Part shown: positions 47,105-59,379 of the stretch, one piece after another
Numbering within the stretch: position 1 is the first letter of the stretch
How the letters are laid out: each line of letters begins with the position of its first letter
Origin: Cyathus striatus
Taxonomy: Eukaryota > Basidiomycota > Agaricomycetes > Agaricales > Nidulariaceae
Direction: 5' to 3'
DNA: 64,000 bases
NCBI GenBank assembly: GCA_025738555.1
Contig: JAOVFP010000015.1
Span: 496,001 to 560,000, forward strand
Program-made: the position numbers and the translations under genes
Notes under the pieces: model-generated
Database searches by the model: none
The model's input: only the letters and a program-made list of their open reading frames with translations
Told to the model about the DNA's origin: nothing

Positions 47105-48340
47105 GATCTACCCAAGAAACTAGAAGATCTCCCACTCATTCACTTCACTGAAACCTCTCCCACTCAACCCACCTTCCACCGTCTACGGGCGCAAGACAAA
47201 CAGGTGTTTCATTATGATACGATGGACAAACTTCCTCCTCCAGAGACGCTGTTTTCCCTGCAGGTGACGGCACTTACGGATGCAACACTACTTGGCTTTC
47301 GATTCGCACATCATCTCTTCGATGGACAAGTGTGCTATGATGTCGTGAATGCGTACTGCGACCTCGTTAACAGCCGTCCGATTCACGAGCTCATTCCCCC
47401 TCCTGATATTACGTCTCTTCTCTCCGACCAGGTGAACGGAGCCGATGACCTCGCTCCAAGCGTACACCTGAACCACCCACATCTTCATCCAAGGGCTAAC
47501 TTTGTTTTGGGCCTAGCGGGGATTGTGAAGTACTTGGGTGTGGCCTTGATTAAGACCGTGGTTGCGGGGTTGGGGCTTGGCGAGCGCGATGACGAGAGGA
47601 TGGTTCATATTCTGGTCAACTTTGTGACGACGTTGAGGAAGGAATGCCAGGAAGAGCTTGATGAAGCTGCGAAGAAGGGTGAGCTGGGGGAAGGCGCAGG
47701 GCTGGAGCTTACCAAGAACGACGTTATTACTGCTTGGTTTTTAAAGGTACATTGTTCCTTATTCTTATATCATACTGGCGTTCTGAGGTATTGCACAGGG
47801 TGCCTATGCTGCATTCCCACCATCTGACACACAAGGACTAGACATCTACTACAGCTTCAACTACCGTTCCTTCCTCGACCCCTTACCCCCGAACCAATAC
47901 TACATTCACAACTCATTCTACAACATCCGAACATCCTATAATTCCGTCACGCAATTCCAGTCGTCCCCCCTCTCCCGAATCGCACTCGAATTGCGGCTGA
48001 CCTGCGTGCAGAACAAACAGCCATCTGTTGTCAAATCGGCGCTTCAGTTCTGGGAGCAGAATGTGAACACCATAATCGCACCGAATCCACCTGATAAGCC
48101 ACTTGCCATTTCGTACGTCCCTCTGATGAGCCATTGGACTTCTCGGGGGCATTGAAGGGTGCTGGGAGTGGGAAAGTCATTTATACTCGGCCTATTTCCA
48201 TATTACCACTGGGTTTGACGATCAAGCCTTTATGCCAGGTTGTCAAGGACGGACAGGGTGGGTATTGGATGAGAGTGAATATGTTGGGTACAGGGTGGAA
48301 AGGACATGAAGAGTCGGTTACGTCAGGGAAAGTCTATTGA
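47105..48340 (+). pseudogene. BAHD-type acyltransferase, 5'-incomplete and frameshifted
   Basis: BAHD enzymes transfer acyl groups from CoA using an HxxxD histidine. Exon 1 (47105-47746) reads DLPKKLEDLPLIHFTE, then SLQVTALTDATLLGFRFAHH with LFDG, giving the HHLFDG catalytic motif, and later LTKNDVITAWFLK. An intron with GTACAT..GCACAG joins to GAYAAFPPSDTQGLDIYYSF (47799). Near 48110 the frame must change to reach EPLDFSGALKGAG, the DF(G/S)-type block near the family C-terminus, and it ends at 48340. The usual ~100-150 N-terminal residues are not found upstream. I read it as a damaged copy, perhaps carried inside the CACTA element. Confidence 0.65.
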
Positions 48341-49299
48341 GAGTTGTTCGTTCGTTACTGTACGTTCTTTATACCATTACCTGTACATTGTTAATAGTTG
48401 TGCATATGAGTTCTAATATAGAAGCAAGGCATACTTGCTGCATGGTATCTCCCACATTGATATCAAATCACATGCATGCGAGTAACTACGCACATCTTGA
48501 CACACATATTAAGGCATTCACGAGATTGGGCTCTGGAGTGATGTACTGAACATGCCTAACATCAAAACCTCAAACAACCAGTGGCGCTTCCTATTCTGTC
48601 GAAGCACGCCCATGAGCTAGGTATCACTTTGTCACACAGTCCACTAACTTGATATAATTAGTGCCTTCAAGGCACTCTTTCTTGCTCTCTTGCTTCTCTC
48701 TGTTCACCTAATACCAACCATTCAAGATCATTTATAATAATGAAGCCAATGCTTCTACTTACGCTGGGAATTTGAACTTCAGGATGGGTAGTAATGGGTC
48801 TGCAGAGCATGGCTTTCGAGGTTCGTCCCTTCATTATGTATTCGAGTTACTTATTCCTTACCAATTGCGCCATCACATCTGCGCATGCCACATTCAATAG
48901 CTTCTCAACACGCTTTCAAGCACGATTACCATGATCACGCGGCTAGCGCATGTGCACAAGGGATCTCAAGACTCAAGCATATGCTATGCCATCCTCAAGG
49001 TCTCATTTCATCAAGACAGGTCATTTAATCTATTCTTCAAAGAATATGCATGTGCATGCCTGACTTATCCTACTGCCCAGTCTGTGACCAGCACGCAAAA
49101 TGTCATATATGTTCGCATACCACCCCAACACCCTGCACACACCAATGTCCGACATCCAGCTCGAATATCACCCTGCGAATATGTCTCCCAAACCTGGCCT
49201 GCCACGCTCAGCCCCTCCCTCCAAATGCTACGTGAAAGATCAGCAGAAATCAGTATCCTGCATTGTGCATACCTGGTGAGCACTCCCTTCTTGTTATCT
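48341..49299. other. Non-coding spacer
   Basis: No gene recognised. Proline/histidine-rich frames at 48931-49300 are C-rich composition effects or very decayed sequence belonging to the next pseudogene. Confidence 0.35.
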
Positions 49300-49594
49300 C
49301 TTACTCTCTACCCCTTATTGCTCCCTTTCTCGATGCCTTTCTGCTAACTTCCACTCCCCTCCAAGATGTTCACTGTCTCCCACCCACACCCCACGCAGAA
49401 CTATACCACTATGCAACCACCTCCCACCCTGCATATCAGCATGATATGCATATATTCCACCTACATGCCCAATATTCCATCAACTATCGATCACCGCTGT
49501 GGCCACCAATACTACCCAAACACCCCATCATCGCCTTCTCCGCCCCTGACGCCAACATCTCATGAACACTTTCATACCAGAATGTGCCATGTTG

Positions 49595-49945
49595 AATCAT
49601 CCCACTTCGCAACCTCCTCCAGCCAGCCCCAAATTCCGCATGACAGCTGGACCATGCCATCATCGACTGTCACCCCCTCTCACGCGAAACATCATTGAAG
49701 TTGGAATCGGGAGGTGGTTTACGTGGGGTGCTTATGTGTCAGAGCTGATGTGGCAGATAATTCCGATGTGGTATAGCGGTCTTAGGATTGCGACCAGCAC
49801 CCCACGTTGAACCATCCCACTTCGCAACCTCCTCCAGCCTGCCCCAAATTCCGCATGACAGCTGGATCACGCCATCATTGACTATCGCCCCCCTCTCAGG
49901 AAACATTGTTGAAGTTGGAATCGAGAGGCAGTTTATGTGGGGGTA
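49595..49945 (+). repeat. Direct duplication inside the Ser-rich pseudogene (N-terminal part)
   Basis: 49600-49725 and 49808-49935 share long runs, for example CATCCCACTTCGCAACCTCC, CCAAATTCCGCATGACAGCT and AACAT..TTGAAGTTGGAATCG, at roughly 85-90% by eye. Confidence 0.85.
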
Positions 49946-50319
49946 TGGTTGGCATTTCTTGCCATCAAGGTGTTCAAATCGGTGAACGATTCCCCTCTTT
50001 CAGCCATTCATGTCGTCGCTGGTACCGCCCATGCTGTGATCAAATCATTGCCTCCATCCACCATCCACCATCTACTGCTGCTGTAGCCACCGGACATTTC
50101 TGAACTTCCACTGCTGCCTCATCCCCATCTACCACCACTTCTACCACCACCTCGCTCTCCTCTACCACTACCAACTCCACCACCACCTCAACCTCCACTT
50201 CCAACACCCTTACCCACATGCACACCCCAAATGCCTCTCACCTCACTTCGTGGACACTTTCATATGCGGAACATTGAACTACTCCTCCATGCAACCTCCA
50301 GCCTCCTCAAGGCCTAGTC

Positions 50320-52370
50320 AGCCAAGAAGCCATGTCGGTACCCAATATAGGAGCAATTGCTCAGGAAGAGTTGGCCAAAGTGGTTCTATGAGGGTGAAGA
50401 TGGTAGGTCTTGTTAATGCTCTTACAAAACTTTCTAACTGATCTTCTCAGGTGTTCTTTCAATCCTTAACGCTGCTACCAATAACCTCGCACAGCTCATC
50501 CACCACTTGGATTTGGAGGCAACCCTCACAACTCCAGACATTACCCCTGCACATCCTTCTCCCATTTCATTGTAGGAACTCCTCACTGAAACGACATCAT
50601 GTGTCATTCAGGAAAGCCCTATGAAATCGTTTCAACAGAAGGCTTTGCTCGGTGTTTCCCTTGTCCTTCATCCCTCTCTTACCCAGTGTCCATAATGACA
50701 CCTTCAACAGTTCTTGGGCTTCCATGTCTTCCATCCCCTCCATTTCCACTTTAGCACCTGAGGTGGACAGGGGAGCATGGAAGAAGTTCGTGCCGAAGAA
50801 GTCCAAGCTGAGTCTCCTCTTGTCGTCCAAAGACAGTGAGAAGGAGAGGGAGTGAGGAGTGGAAGATTTATCTGACGTTGCTCATCATGTAGGCACTACT
50901 GGGTCCACCACCAGAGGAGGGTTCAAGATCTACGTCAATCCCACTGAGGACCTGGAGATGGGAGATATCGTTATGTGAAGAAGAAGTTGCGTGCAGCTTT
51001 AGACGGGCTTGCATGGGGAGGTGGGGGTGTGTTGGGTGAGGCTACAAATGCACCCAAGTTGAATGGGGAGGAGGGGAAGGTGAAGGTGAAGACAAGGGAG
51101 GAGAAGGATCTTGGGGGGTTGAAAGTCAAGGGGGAGACTGAGGGGAGGTGGTGGAGTATCAGGAGGGGGAGGAAGGACTCGAAAGATAAGATGAAGGAGA
51201 ACAAAGTGTTGAAAGGTAGGATTGGTTTATTTTCGGTATTGCATTTTGCTGACGTTTTCATTTTTCTCTAGCGTCTGACTCCAACGAGGCTAAGGGCTCA
51301 ATATGAGGGATTTTCTTGCCTTCATGATCAAAGAGTAAGCAGCTCACTTTCTTATTATATACTCTCGCTTACTGTCAACATAGCCCTAGAGCCTCTTTGT
51401 CTCGACGGTGAGTCATGAGCACGCTTCAACTCCTTAGACTCAGGAATTCTCCTCAACATGCCTATCAATATGGGCCCTATTCCCAAAGGATTACCTATCG
51501 CTCCCGAAAACAAGAATGATCAGCCTCGTCCTTCATAGCCCTTAAATTAGTCCCCTGCATGCAAGAGCCGGCATGCCTGGTGCTGCTAAGTGCACTCTTG
51601 GGACTTGGTTGGGGGGCCAAGGAGAATGTGGCTGGCAAGGAGAAGGAAGGGGTGATTAAGAAGAAAAAGAAGGAGAAGGAGAAAGAGGGGACTATTAAGC
51701 AGAAGAAGTCCAAGTTGAAGGTCAAAGAAGAGCCCAGGGTAGAGAAGTCCGCTATGCTGCACTTGTCTACCAGCAGCTTTGAGGCTGGAGCACTTATGAC
51801 TTCGCCTGTTCCTTCAAAGCTTGCACCTCCTGAGCGGAAACATAACATCCTTGGGCTTGGACTTCCATCTTCCATGCATCTTCCCAATATGTGCAGATGG
51901 TCATAGTTTCGGCGATGAGAGTATCTGCGAGTGCAGCATCGGCGAGGAGGGAGATAAGGTCGCCGTGATGCCAGCCAAGAAGCTGTGTTGGCGACCGATG
52001 TCGGAGCAATTACTCAGGAAGAGTTGGCCGAAGTCATTCCATAAGGGCGAAGGCGGTAAGTCTTTCTACTATTTCTTTTCAAACCTTTCTAACTGCTATT
52101 TTCAGGCATTCTTTCAATTCTCAACGCCACTACCAATGACCTCACACAGTTGATTAGCCACTTGGATTTGGAGGTGACCCCTGCAACTCTGGACATCACA
52201 CCTGCACGACCTTCTCCTATTTCATTTGAGGAACTCCTCATTGGAAAGGCATCATGCATAATTCAGGAAAGCCCTGCAAAGTCAGTTCAATGGAAGGCCT
52301 TGCTTGGGGGCAGTCCTCTTAAGAAGGGATTGAGGGATAGTACCGCATCTATCAGCTCATTGAGGCCGTA
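50320..52370 (+). repeat. Displaced duplication inside the Ser-rich pseudogene (middle part)
   Basis: 50355-50660 and 51990-52310 are copies: GAGCAATTGCTCAGGAAGAG against GAGCAATTACTCAGGAAGAG, then CACTTGGATTTGGAGG, CATTCAGGAAAGCCCT and GGCTTTGCTCGG / GGCCTTGCTTGG. The left copy lies upstream of coding blocks that should precede the right copy, so the segment was transposed within the pseudogene. Confidence 0.8.
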
Positions 52371-55300
52371 TGACGATTAAGAAAGCCTCGTTGAAGGCCA
52401 ACCTCATCGGCCAGCAAATAGCCCCATAGAGTGTTCTCAGCCAGCAGCTCTCACTGGTGAAGGAGAAGAAGGCCAGTACGCCTCCTTTTGACAAGCCTTT
52501 ACCACCAATGCCCATGACTAGAAAGACCTTCTGCCCTGGTCACAAGCATACCATGACACTTGCACTGGAACCAGAGCCCGAGCTGGTCTTCAACCCATGA
52601 CCTGTTGCAAGACATAGTAGGGCCGCCCCACCGAAACTTGATTTCTTGCCAGGCTCTGTGTCTAAGGCTTCGAAGGAAGGGTCCGTCTGAGCCCCAATGT
52701 CATTCATGTTTGGAGGGTCCTGTTCTTCAAGCAGGGCTGGATCGAAGGGCTCTTTGGACGATTTTGGTACCGGCCCTCTAACACCAACCGGCTCTGTATT
52801 CTCGCATCCTGAAGGCACTCATGCATGCAAGCGGTCTTCCCTTGCACCTCTGGACATTCTGAAGAGTAGCTGCTCAAGTCAAGGAAGCATGGCTGGGGGA
52901 GGCATTCCCATTTCCCCTGAGACATCCAAGCTCATCGGCATGGGGGGCACATTAGGCGGTTCCGACGTTTCTGGATACAATGTCCCCGAGCTTGACACAT
53001 CTGACCCTGACTCTGATGTTCCTGAAGAGTTGTGGTACATCTTATCTGCATCTGAATCTGAGCACGACTTTATTATCAATGACATGCTTTCATATCGCGG
53101 TGGAAGGAATGCAGTGGGCAACGAGTCCCCTATTTCCCCCTCCGAGGATATGATCCAGATTTCGGATGTTGCTCCAAGGCTTGATATGCCTGTATTCTGA
53201 GCTGAGTTGGTCAATGACACTGGAGAGCATGCTGATGTTGATGAAGGTGGTGTTACATCTGAAGGGGATATGAACAAATCATTCGACTTCACCGGGGAAC
53301 TTCAGAACTCAATGAATCTGGTGCTTCCAATCATCAAAGCTTTGTAGAACAGGTGGAGAATGCTTTTAAGATGCCAGCAAAGGTAAACCTCAGATACCTC
53401 AAGGAAGATCTGCTATGCATCGAGGTCCCTCCCATTTCCAAGATCCCTCTGGACTTCTCAGTGGCCATGGAAACTAGCGACTCCTCCCAAGACAGCCTGT
53501 TTGATAGTTATTCAGTGTCATGCATTGCAGGCATGAATGAGCCAATGATGTTTAACGAGACAACCAAGGCAGCCGAGGACGCTGCTGAGACCAAGAGCCA
53601 CTTCGACATGATCTCTGGCTCAAGGTTGCTCAACATGAGAGGAACCACTGTTCTTCAAGGGGAGGATAGCCTGGCTAGTGCCGACTTGGAGGATATTATT
53701 ATGGCTGAGCCACAAGCTTTGAAGATGTCTCAATCTTCCTCATCTAAAGCTTTGGATGGACAGCTCAACAGGTCTTTCAAGTTTGGTGGTGTTCCCAGTC
53801 CAAGCCCGCTTAAACCCCGGCAACCATTGACACTTTTGGACATCATCCCACCTCTGTCTCACACTCGGACGCTCCCTATGTCGCTGACATTCGAGAATGA
53901 ATTGGTACTGAGGTCCATTTGCGTGAGATTAATGCCATGCCTGAAGCACAACCTCAAGTTAACTCAGACTCCAGCTCGAGGGGGTTTATGCGCGAGGACA
54001 GTAGGAGCTCTTTCTACATGGACTCATGACACACTTCGGCCTCCAGCTTAGTTGGATTCAATTCCTTTGATGAAGCTTGCTGTAGTTTTGAATTCAATGA
54101 TAGCCAGCCCTCGTTATCCTCCACCTGCAGCCACACATTGTGTCAATCATCGTCAACACAACTCGATTTTCAGTATTGCATTGGTGTCATCCTGCAGGGG
54201 GGTAATTGACTTGGGTTTAGCGGATCCGTTTGACTATAGCTTGCCTAGTTTGCAAGAGAGGCCATCCATGGAGGATATGTCTATCGCCATGTCCATGAGC
54301 GTCGACGACACATTCTCATTCATTCATTGTTGTCCTTGCCACACCCGTGTTGATAGCAACACCTCGAGTTTCTATTTCAGATCTCCTATGCCTCAACGTA
54401 TAGTCTTATGCTCTACATGGAGCTAGTGATGGTTGTGCTACATGGGCTCACCATCGTCCTGATTCTTTGGTTGACTCAGTCATGAATGACTTCTCTGGGA
54501 TGCACCTTGGAAGGCCTGGAATCAGTGACAAGATGTTCAACACTGATTGTGCAATGCCCTTGGAGCCTATAACAGCATCACTTTCAGAAAGCCTGGTAGC
54601 CGCTGAGTTTACTGGTAGAGAGAATCACTTCTCTTATGACTCAATTATGTTGATGCAGGACTCTTTGTTTGACAGGATGGGCCACAGAAATTCAGCTTCC
54701 TCGGAATCTCTGTTCGGGGACAATTATGTGCAACCTGGAGGACAAGGCCTCTTGCCTCCTGGTGATTACCATTTCCGCCCACTTTCAATCATCAGCCTGA
54801 ACAGTGCCCATAGCCCGATGAAAGACGACGATACCATGATCAGCGTAAGTGTTTTCCATTGATACAGGGTAATTTAACTAATTGATTTTATTTAGATGCT
54901 CGGCAGTGGTCACATCAGATGCCGTTCTGTAGGCTCTATCATCAATGGTTCACCGTGTGCTGCTCAGGCTGGCAAGCATAAACATGGGGCGAAGGTTTTC
55001 AACGGCTATTCCAACTCACCTAACAAGGCTCATATCATTGAGAAGCCTTCCATTGCCTCGACATTGTCTTTCCAATTTGGTGATGAGTGTATGATTAAAG
55101 CTCGGCATGGTCTCTTGGAACATCAAAGTTTGGAGGAGAGTTGTCTTATTGCTGAGGGAGAAGACCTGTCTGCTTCTTGTGCGTAATAGCCTTATTATCT
55201 CTGTGTCTTTATTAATACTTTATTGTAGTCTACATGGTCCCCATGTTCTTGAGGCCTGCGCCCGCTACAAGGTCCCACTCCAGCACATGCACTTTAAGCT

Positions 55301-55991
55301 CTGGTTCTGGTGTTGAAACTCCTCCCCTTTTGTCTGATGGTTCTTAAGTCTCAGGTGGCTTGAGTCAAGCATTGACCTTTCTCAATTGAATGTCATGTTG
55401 TCAAACTCCACTCGCTCAATGTCGGCAATGGCTCACAACAGGGTTCATGCTCGTGCACATGGTCATGGTCATCATTGGCACTTCTCAGTGGCTCATCAGT
55501 CACACGCATGGTCGTCAGTATGTGAGATGATTGAAGAATTGAACACGTCATCTGCTGCCAAGTCTCCTGCATCTAAGGATGGCAGCAGCCCTATGCAATG
55601 CCAGCTTGTCTAGGTCGTCGACTCAGACATGGCTTCTGTACATTCGAACCTGGAGGAGTCTACCTGGAGCAATGAGAAGGGCATTACTACTCTTCGCAAG
55701 TACTATGCGCTAAAGGACGAAGCTTATGATCCCAGAGCTTTTGGGTGGCGGGGAGGAGTTGGGGAGGAGTGTTCTGTTTTGGGATACACATATTACATCA
55801 CTATACAATCTTGTAGCTACCTATCATTGTACTATTAACTATCCTTAGCTACGATTTCAAATATATAGTTTTTCTTAGTACTTCAAAGAATACTTAGGTG
55901 TTACAGTAGCTTATAGTTCATAGGGATACATATGTACAAACAAATATAGAATCCACCCATTTGCTATGCAACATGTCTGCACATTCGTGTC

Positions 55992-58900
55992 ATGGCATTT
56001 ACTGCTTTTCTGAATGATGCAACAGACATCAGCAATGAACCAATGCCAGCTCTCTCTCCTGCTTCTCAGCATGTTTCAACGTTCATTCCACCTCCCCTAA
56101 TGGATTTCAGTATGCCATACTTGCCATCTACCAGCTCATACAGCTCAGCAACACGCACCAATTCCATTGCTAGCACTAATAGTAACAGCACCTGGACTAT
56201 TGAAACATTGCTGTGGCAGGAGCTTGTCCACAATCCTACATTTTCAAACATGATGTCTTCACTAGAGCAAACAAGAGGTCAACTGATGACTCGTATGCAA
56301 CAATGTATGGAGCTGGAGCGAGAGAAGGCTGATCTTCAGCAGCAAGTGTTTCAGTTCCAGTTGCAATCATGTCCTGAGGTGGGGATTCCTGCTGGTATCC
56401 GGTAAGTGCATCATTATTACATGTTTTACTTTTTATAACCTCCTATTATTAGACGTACCATTAATGAAGATTTTTCTGCTCTACGCAGTCCATCCCTTTC
56501 CCCTAGTGACTCAGTTTCACAACTCACTCCCTCTACTGCTCCTGGTACTATTCCAGTTGCCATTGGTGCTGGTAGTGCTACTCGGCTCACAATATACCAT
56601 GAAAACATGTTGTGGACTCAAAAAGAGTATGACAACACAAAGCAAACAGATAATATAATGTTTGCGGTTTGTATACCCCCCAACGGAGCCGAAATCAAGG
56701 AGAGCACTTGGCGATATATTTGCAATAGTGTAAAGGAGATCATCAATACTGATCTCAAAGCACTACTGGACCTTGACAACATTCCATTTCAACTCACCAA
56801 GACTCACTTCGAGCGTTATCACCCAGTGGCATGGAAAGCAGCTCTGAACAAACTGGAAAACATGCAGCCACTGATGACATATTGTGCAGGGCATTGGAAG
56901 TCAGAGATGGCCTTCATACAGTGCCTGAAGACGAGATGAGAGGGAAAGGGCAAGTCATCTGCTGCAAGCCCACATCCTGCTAAGAAAGCTTCATCAATGG
57001 TCAAGAAGGCTGGTAAACGATGCCGCTTGTCAATGTCAGAAAAGCAGTCCCCATCCAAGCGTCTGAGGAAGTCAGGGACTGGTGTTGCAGGGCCTTCTGG
57101 CCAATGTATGTTGAATATATCCTCTTTTTTTGCTTTTCACTGAAATAATCACAAAGGTGCTGGCAGCCCACCCAATGTTCTGACCCCCACTGATGTCAAT
57201 GACCCCTGTGCTGATGCCGCTGGCTCTACTGAAAGAGCCACCCCTATGTCGACATTGGGAGCTGGTGATATTGGTTCTGACAACCAGCCTGGTTGTACTG
57301 GTGTGTGCACACCCAACACCCCCACTGCTTCAGCTAGTGATGGAGTTACTCCTGTGAGTGTTGGCACTCCTCTAGCCAGTATTAGTGGTATGTATGGTGG
57401 GTTGGTGTCTGGGAGTGTTGGCAGTGGCAGTGTTTCTCCAAGCCAGATTCACGGTGGCTTGGCATCTAGTGGTGGCGCAAGTGGGGAGGAGCACAAAAGT
57501 CTCTCCACTGCTCTCGAGCAACAGTTTTTCAAAGAAAACAATTTACATCAACCTACCTCAGGCCGACAGCACGTGGATGTTTCAATGATACAAATTGGAC
57601 ATTCATTTGATGTGCTTACAGGTTGGTTTTTGTTTCTTTGACAGATTTGCTGTTTGTAGAGCAGGCAAAATGCCTGCGATGCGATTCAGGAATTATCCGA
57701 CACATCAAGACGTTCCAAATACGATTATGTAATCACGCATCACGCATCATTGATGTGTCCGTATGTGTTCCGCTCATCTCAACCTGTCCTCTCCTTCCGC
57801 TCGCTCTCTTCGTACTATCCTCAAATTATACCTCTTCGTTCACCGTTCCGACACTATACCAAACTCCTGCGACACGTCGAACTCTCAAAATAGCTCCGAC
57901 ATCGGCACCGACACCAGACCCTGATGTTTGGAAAACTTATCCCCTCGCAAACCTCAACACATTGGACTATCTTACTGAGTTTCCTATTTATTTCTAATGT
58001 TTCACACTTTTCCTTTTACATCTTTCATCCGATATAATTAGTCTTACTTATTTTAGATTATTAGTTTTCTAGTATTTAAACACCTGTAGTTATTCTACAA
58101 AAATCTAATTAATTATCCTTCACCTTAGAACACCCCAGATCGGACGGACGTCTCGATCGACTCATTTATTATTCTTTGACTAGGTACACCCAACCGACTA
58201 ATCACCTCTTCATGTTACTTATATCACACTCTGGGATTTGATAGCTGTCTTTAACGAAAACATTGATTTCAAAAAGTTTAAACATGCAACAGGTCTAATA
58301 ACCATTTTGAAGACTGTGCCCTCTACTGATACCTGTAGCCCCTCCCTGAATGCAAGTACCATCCTTTCGAGAATTGAGTCTGCAGATCCCAATGACCCCA
58401 CCCTGGGCGAAGATAACATAAATGAGGGCTGGGGCCACTACGCATACACTGGTGGTGGGCTCAAGTGGGGAGAAGCAATTACTTCATGGGAGAGTATTGG
58501 AAAGGACATATCGTTTGCATGCCGACTTCTTGCTGCTACCATCAAAACATGTCAGGTGGCCCGCATTATGTGTTTCAACAATAGCAGTACCACATTAAAT
58601 TACCTCAGCGACATCTATCTTGATCAAATTATTGACAGGCTTCTCGAGATCTGCCCAAATGAAGTACATGATTCTTAAGCCTTTTATGTATTGTTTGCTC
58701 ACTTCTGCTTCTGCAGCTCGCAATGAATGGCATGGAACCCAGTACTTCGTCTCCCAATTCAGAAGCTTTGTCATCAGCTCCCATGTCTACTACTCAGGGT
58801 GCTGATGTGAAAACAATTGCAGTGTGTCCCCAATTTATTGACGCTTATACTAATATAACATTTCTATTGCATATAGTCTCTTACTCTAAAGGATTTGGAA

Positions 58901-59110
58901 GAGTGGGTCGCAAATCACCACCCTAAAGGTACATTGTCTAATCTTAAGTCAAAAAAGAAAGGTATATTGAGTCATTTCTCTGTTCAATAACTTATATCTG
59001 ATGCTCATTTGAAGTTGATTACATTGATGCCATTATGAATGACGACATGTGTCCCAAACCTAGTAATGAAGATATATGTGCTATCAAAGAGACTGTAAGT
59101 GTAATGCTAC
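55992..59110 (+). pseudogene. CACTA-associated accessory gene (WTQKEYD / WGHYAYT family)
   Basis: Exon 1 starts MAFTAFLNDATDISNEPMPA and ends in a coiled-coil MQQCMELEREKADLQQQVFQ. The next exon has IYHENMLWTQKEYDNTK and MTYCAGHWKSEMAFIQ followed by TGA, then a KGKSSAAS basic stretch in the same frame. Later exons hold Ser/Gly/Thr-rich sequence, then IAVFNENIDFKKFKHATGLI, NEGWGHYAYTGGGLKWGEAI and ACRLLAATIKTCQVARIMCF. A final part has LKDLEEWVANHHPK. I recognise both blocks from unnamed basidiomycete proteins near CACTA transposons. The TGA at 56937 and the 585-bp insertion at 57650 disrupt it. It reads toward the candidate CACTA right end. Confidence 0.55.
57650..58234. mobile_element. 585-bp insertion with 6-bp direct repeat
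   Basis: GATTTG occurs at 57644-57649 and 58235-58240. Removing the interval plus one copy restores an exon that starts after the TTGACAG acceptor and continues LIAVFNENID. No inverted ends are visible and the ends are not TG..CA. Inside, GCAGGCAAAATGCCTGC is a small hairpin. Type unknown. Confidence 0.5.
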
Positions 59111-59140
59111 CACTAATGTTTAATTATATGACTTAATATT

Positions 59141-59273
59141 GCCTACATACTAGTGCGTGAAAAATGGTGGAAGGAAAGGCAGCGGGAAGACAAAGGTATA
59201 GGGATTTGCCTACATACTAGCATGTGAAAAATGGTGGAAGGAAAGGCAGCGGGAAGACAAAGGTATAGGGATT
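59141..59273 (+). repeat. 67-bp tandem duplication
   Basis: Two units starting GCCTACATACTAG, with AAAATGGTGGAAGGAAAGGC inside, differ mainly at GTGCGTG versus GCATGTG, again CpG-type. It may include the last exon of the accessory gene. Confidence 0.9.
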
Positions 59274-59379
59274 AATGACGTAAATCAGGTGTTTGGCATG
59301 AGTTACACAGTGTATGAAGGACATTCCTAGATTATTTTTTAGTCATTTTTTAGTCATTCATTCATCATACCCAGTGTGT

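Larger units (their letters stand above)
49300..55840 (+). pseudogene. Large Ser-rich conserved Agaricomycete protein, rearranged pseudogene
   Basis: Many blocks in order match, by recollection, a large unnamed Ser-rich protein conserved in Agaricomycetes: STYMPNIPSTIDH (49460), GAWKKFVPKKSKLSL (50785), KWWSIGRG-like RWWSIRRGRKDSKDK (51150), GILSILNATTNDLTQLISHL (52105), GSKGSLDDFGTGPLTPTG (52740), SKLIGMGGTLGGSDVSGYNV (52930), LTLLDIIPPLSHTRTL (53830), PSMEDMSIAMSMSVDDTFSF (54265), SVMNDFSGMHLGRPGISDKM (54478), FRPLSIISLNSAHSPMKDDD (54774), and TLRKYYALKDEA (55700). The blocks lie in changing frames with many stops, and two segments are duplicated, so the locus is dead. Function of the family is unknown to me. 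It sits between the Tnp2 gene and the CACTA accessory gene. Confidence 0.6.
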
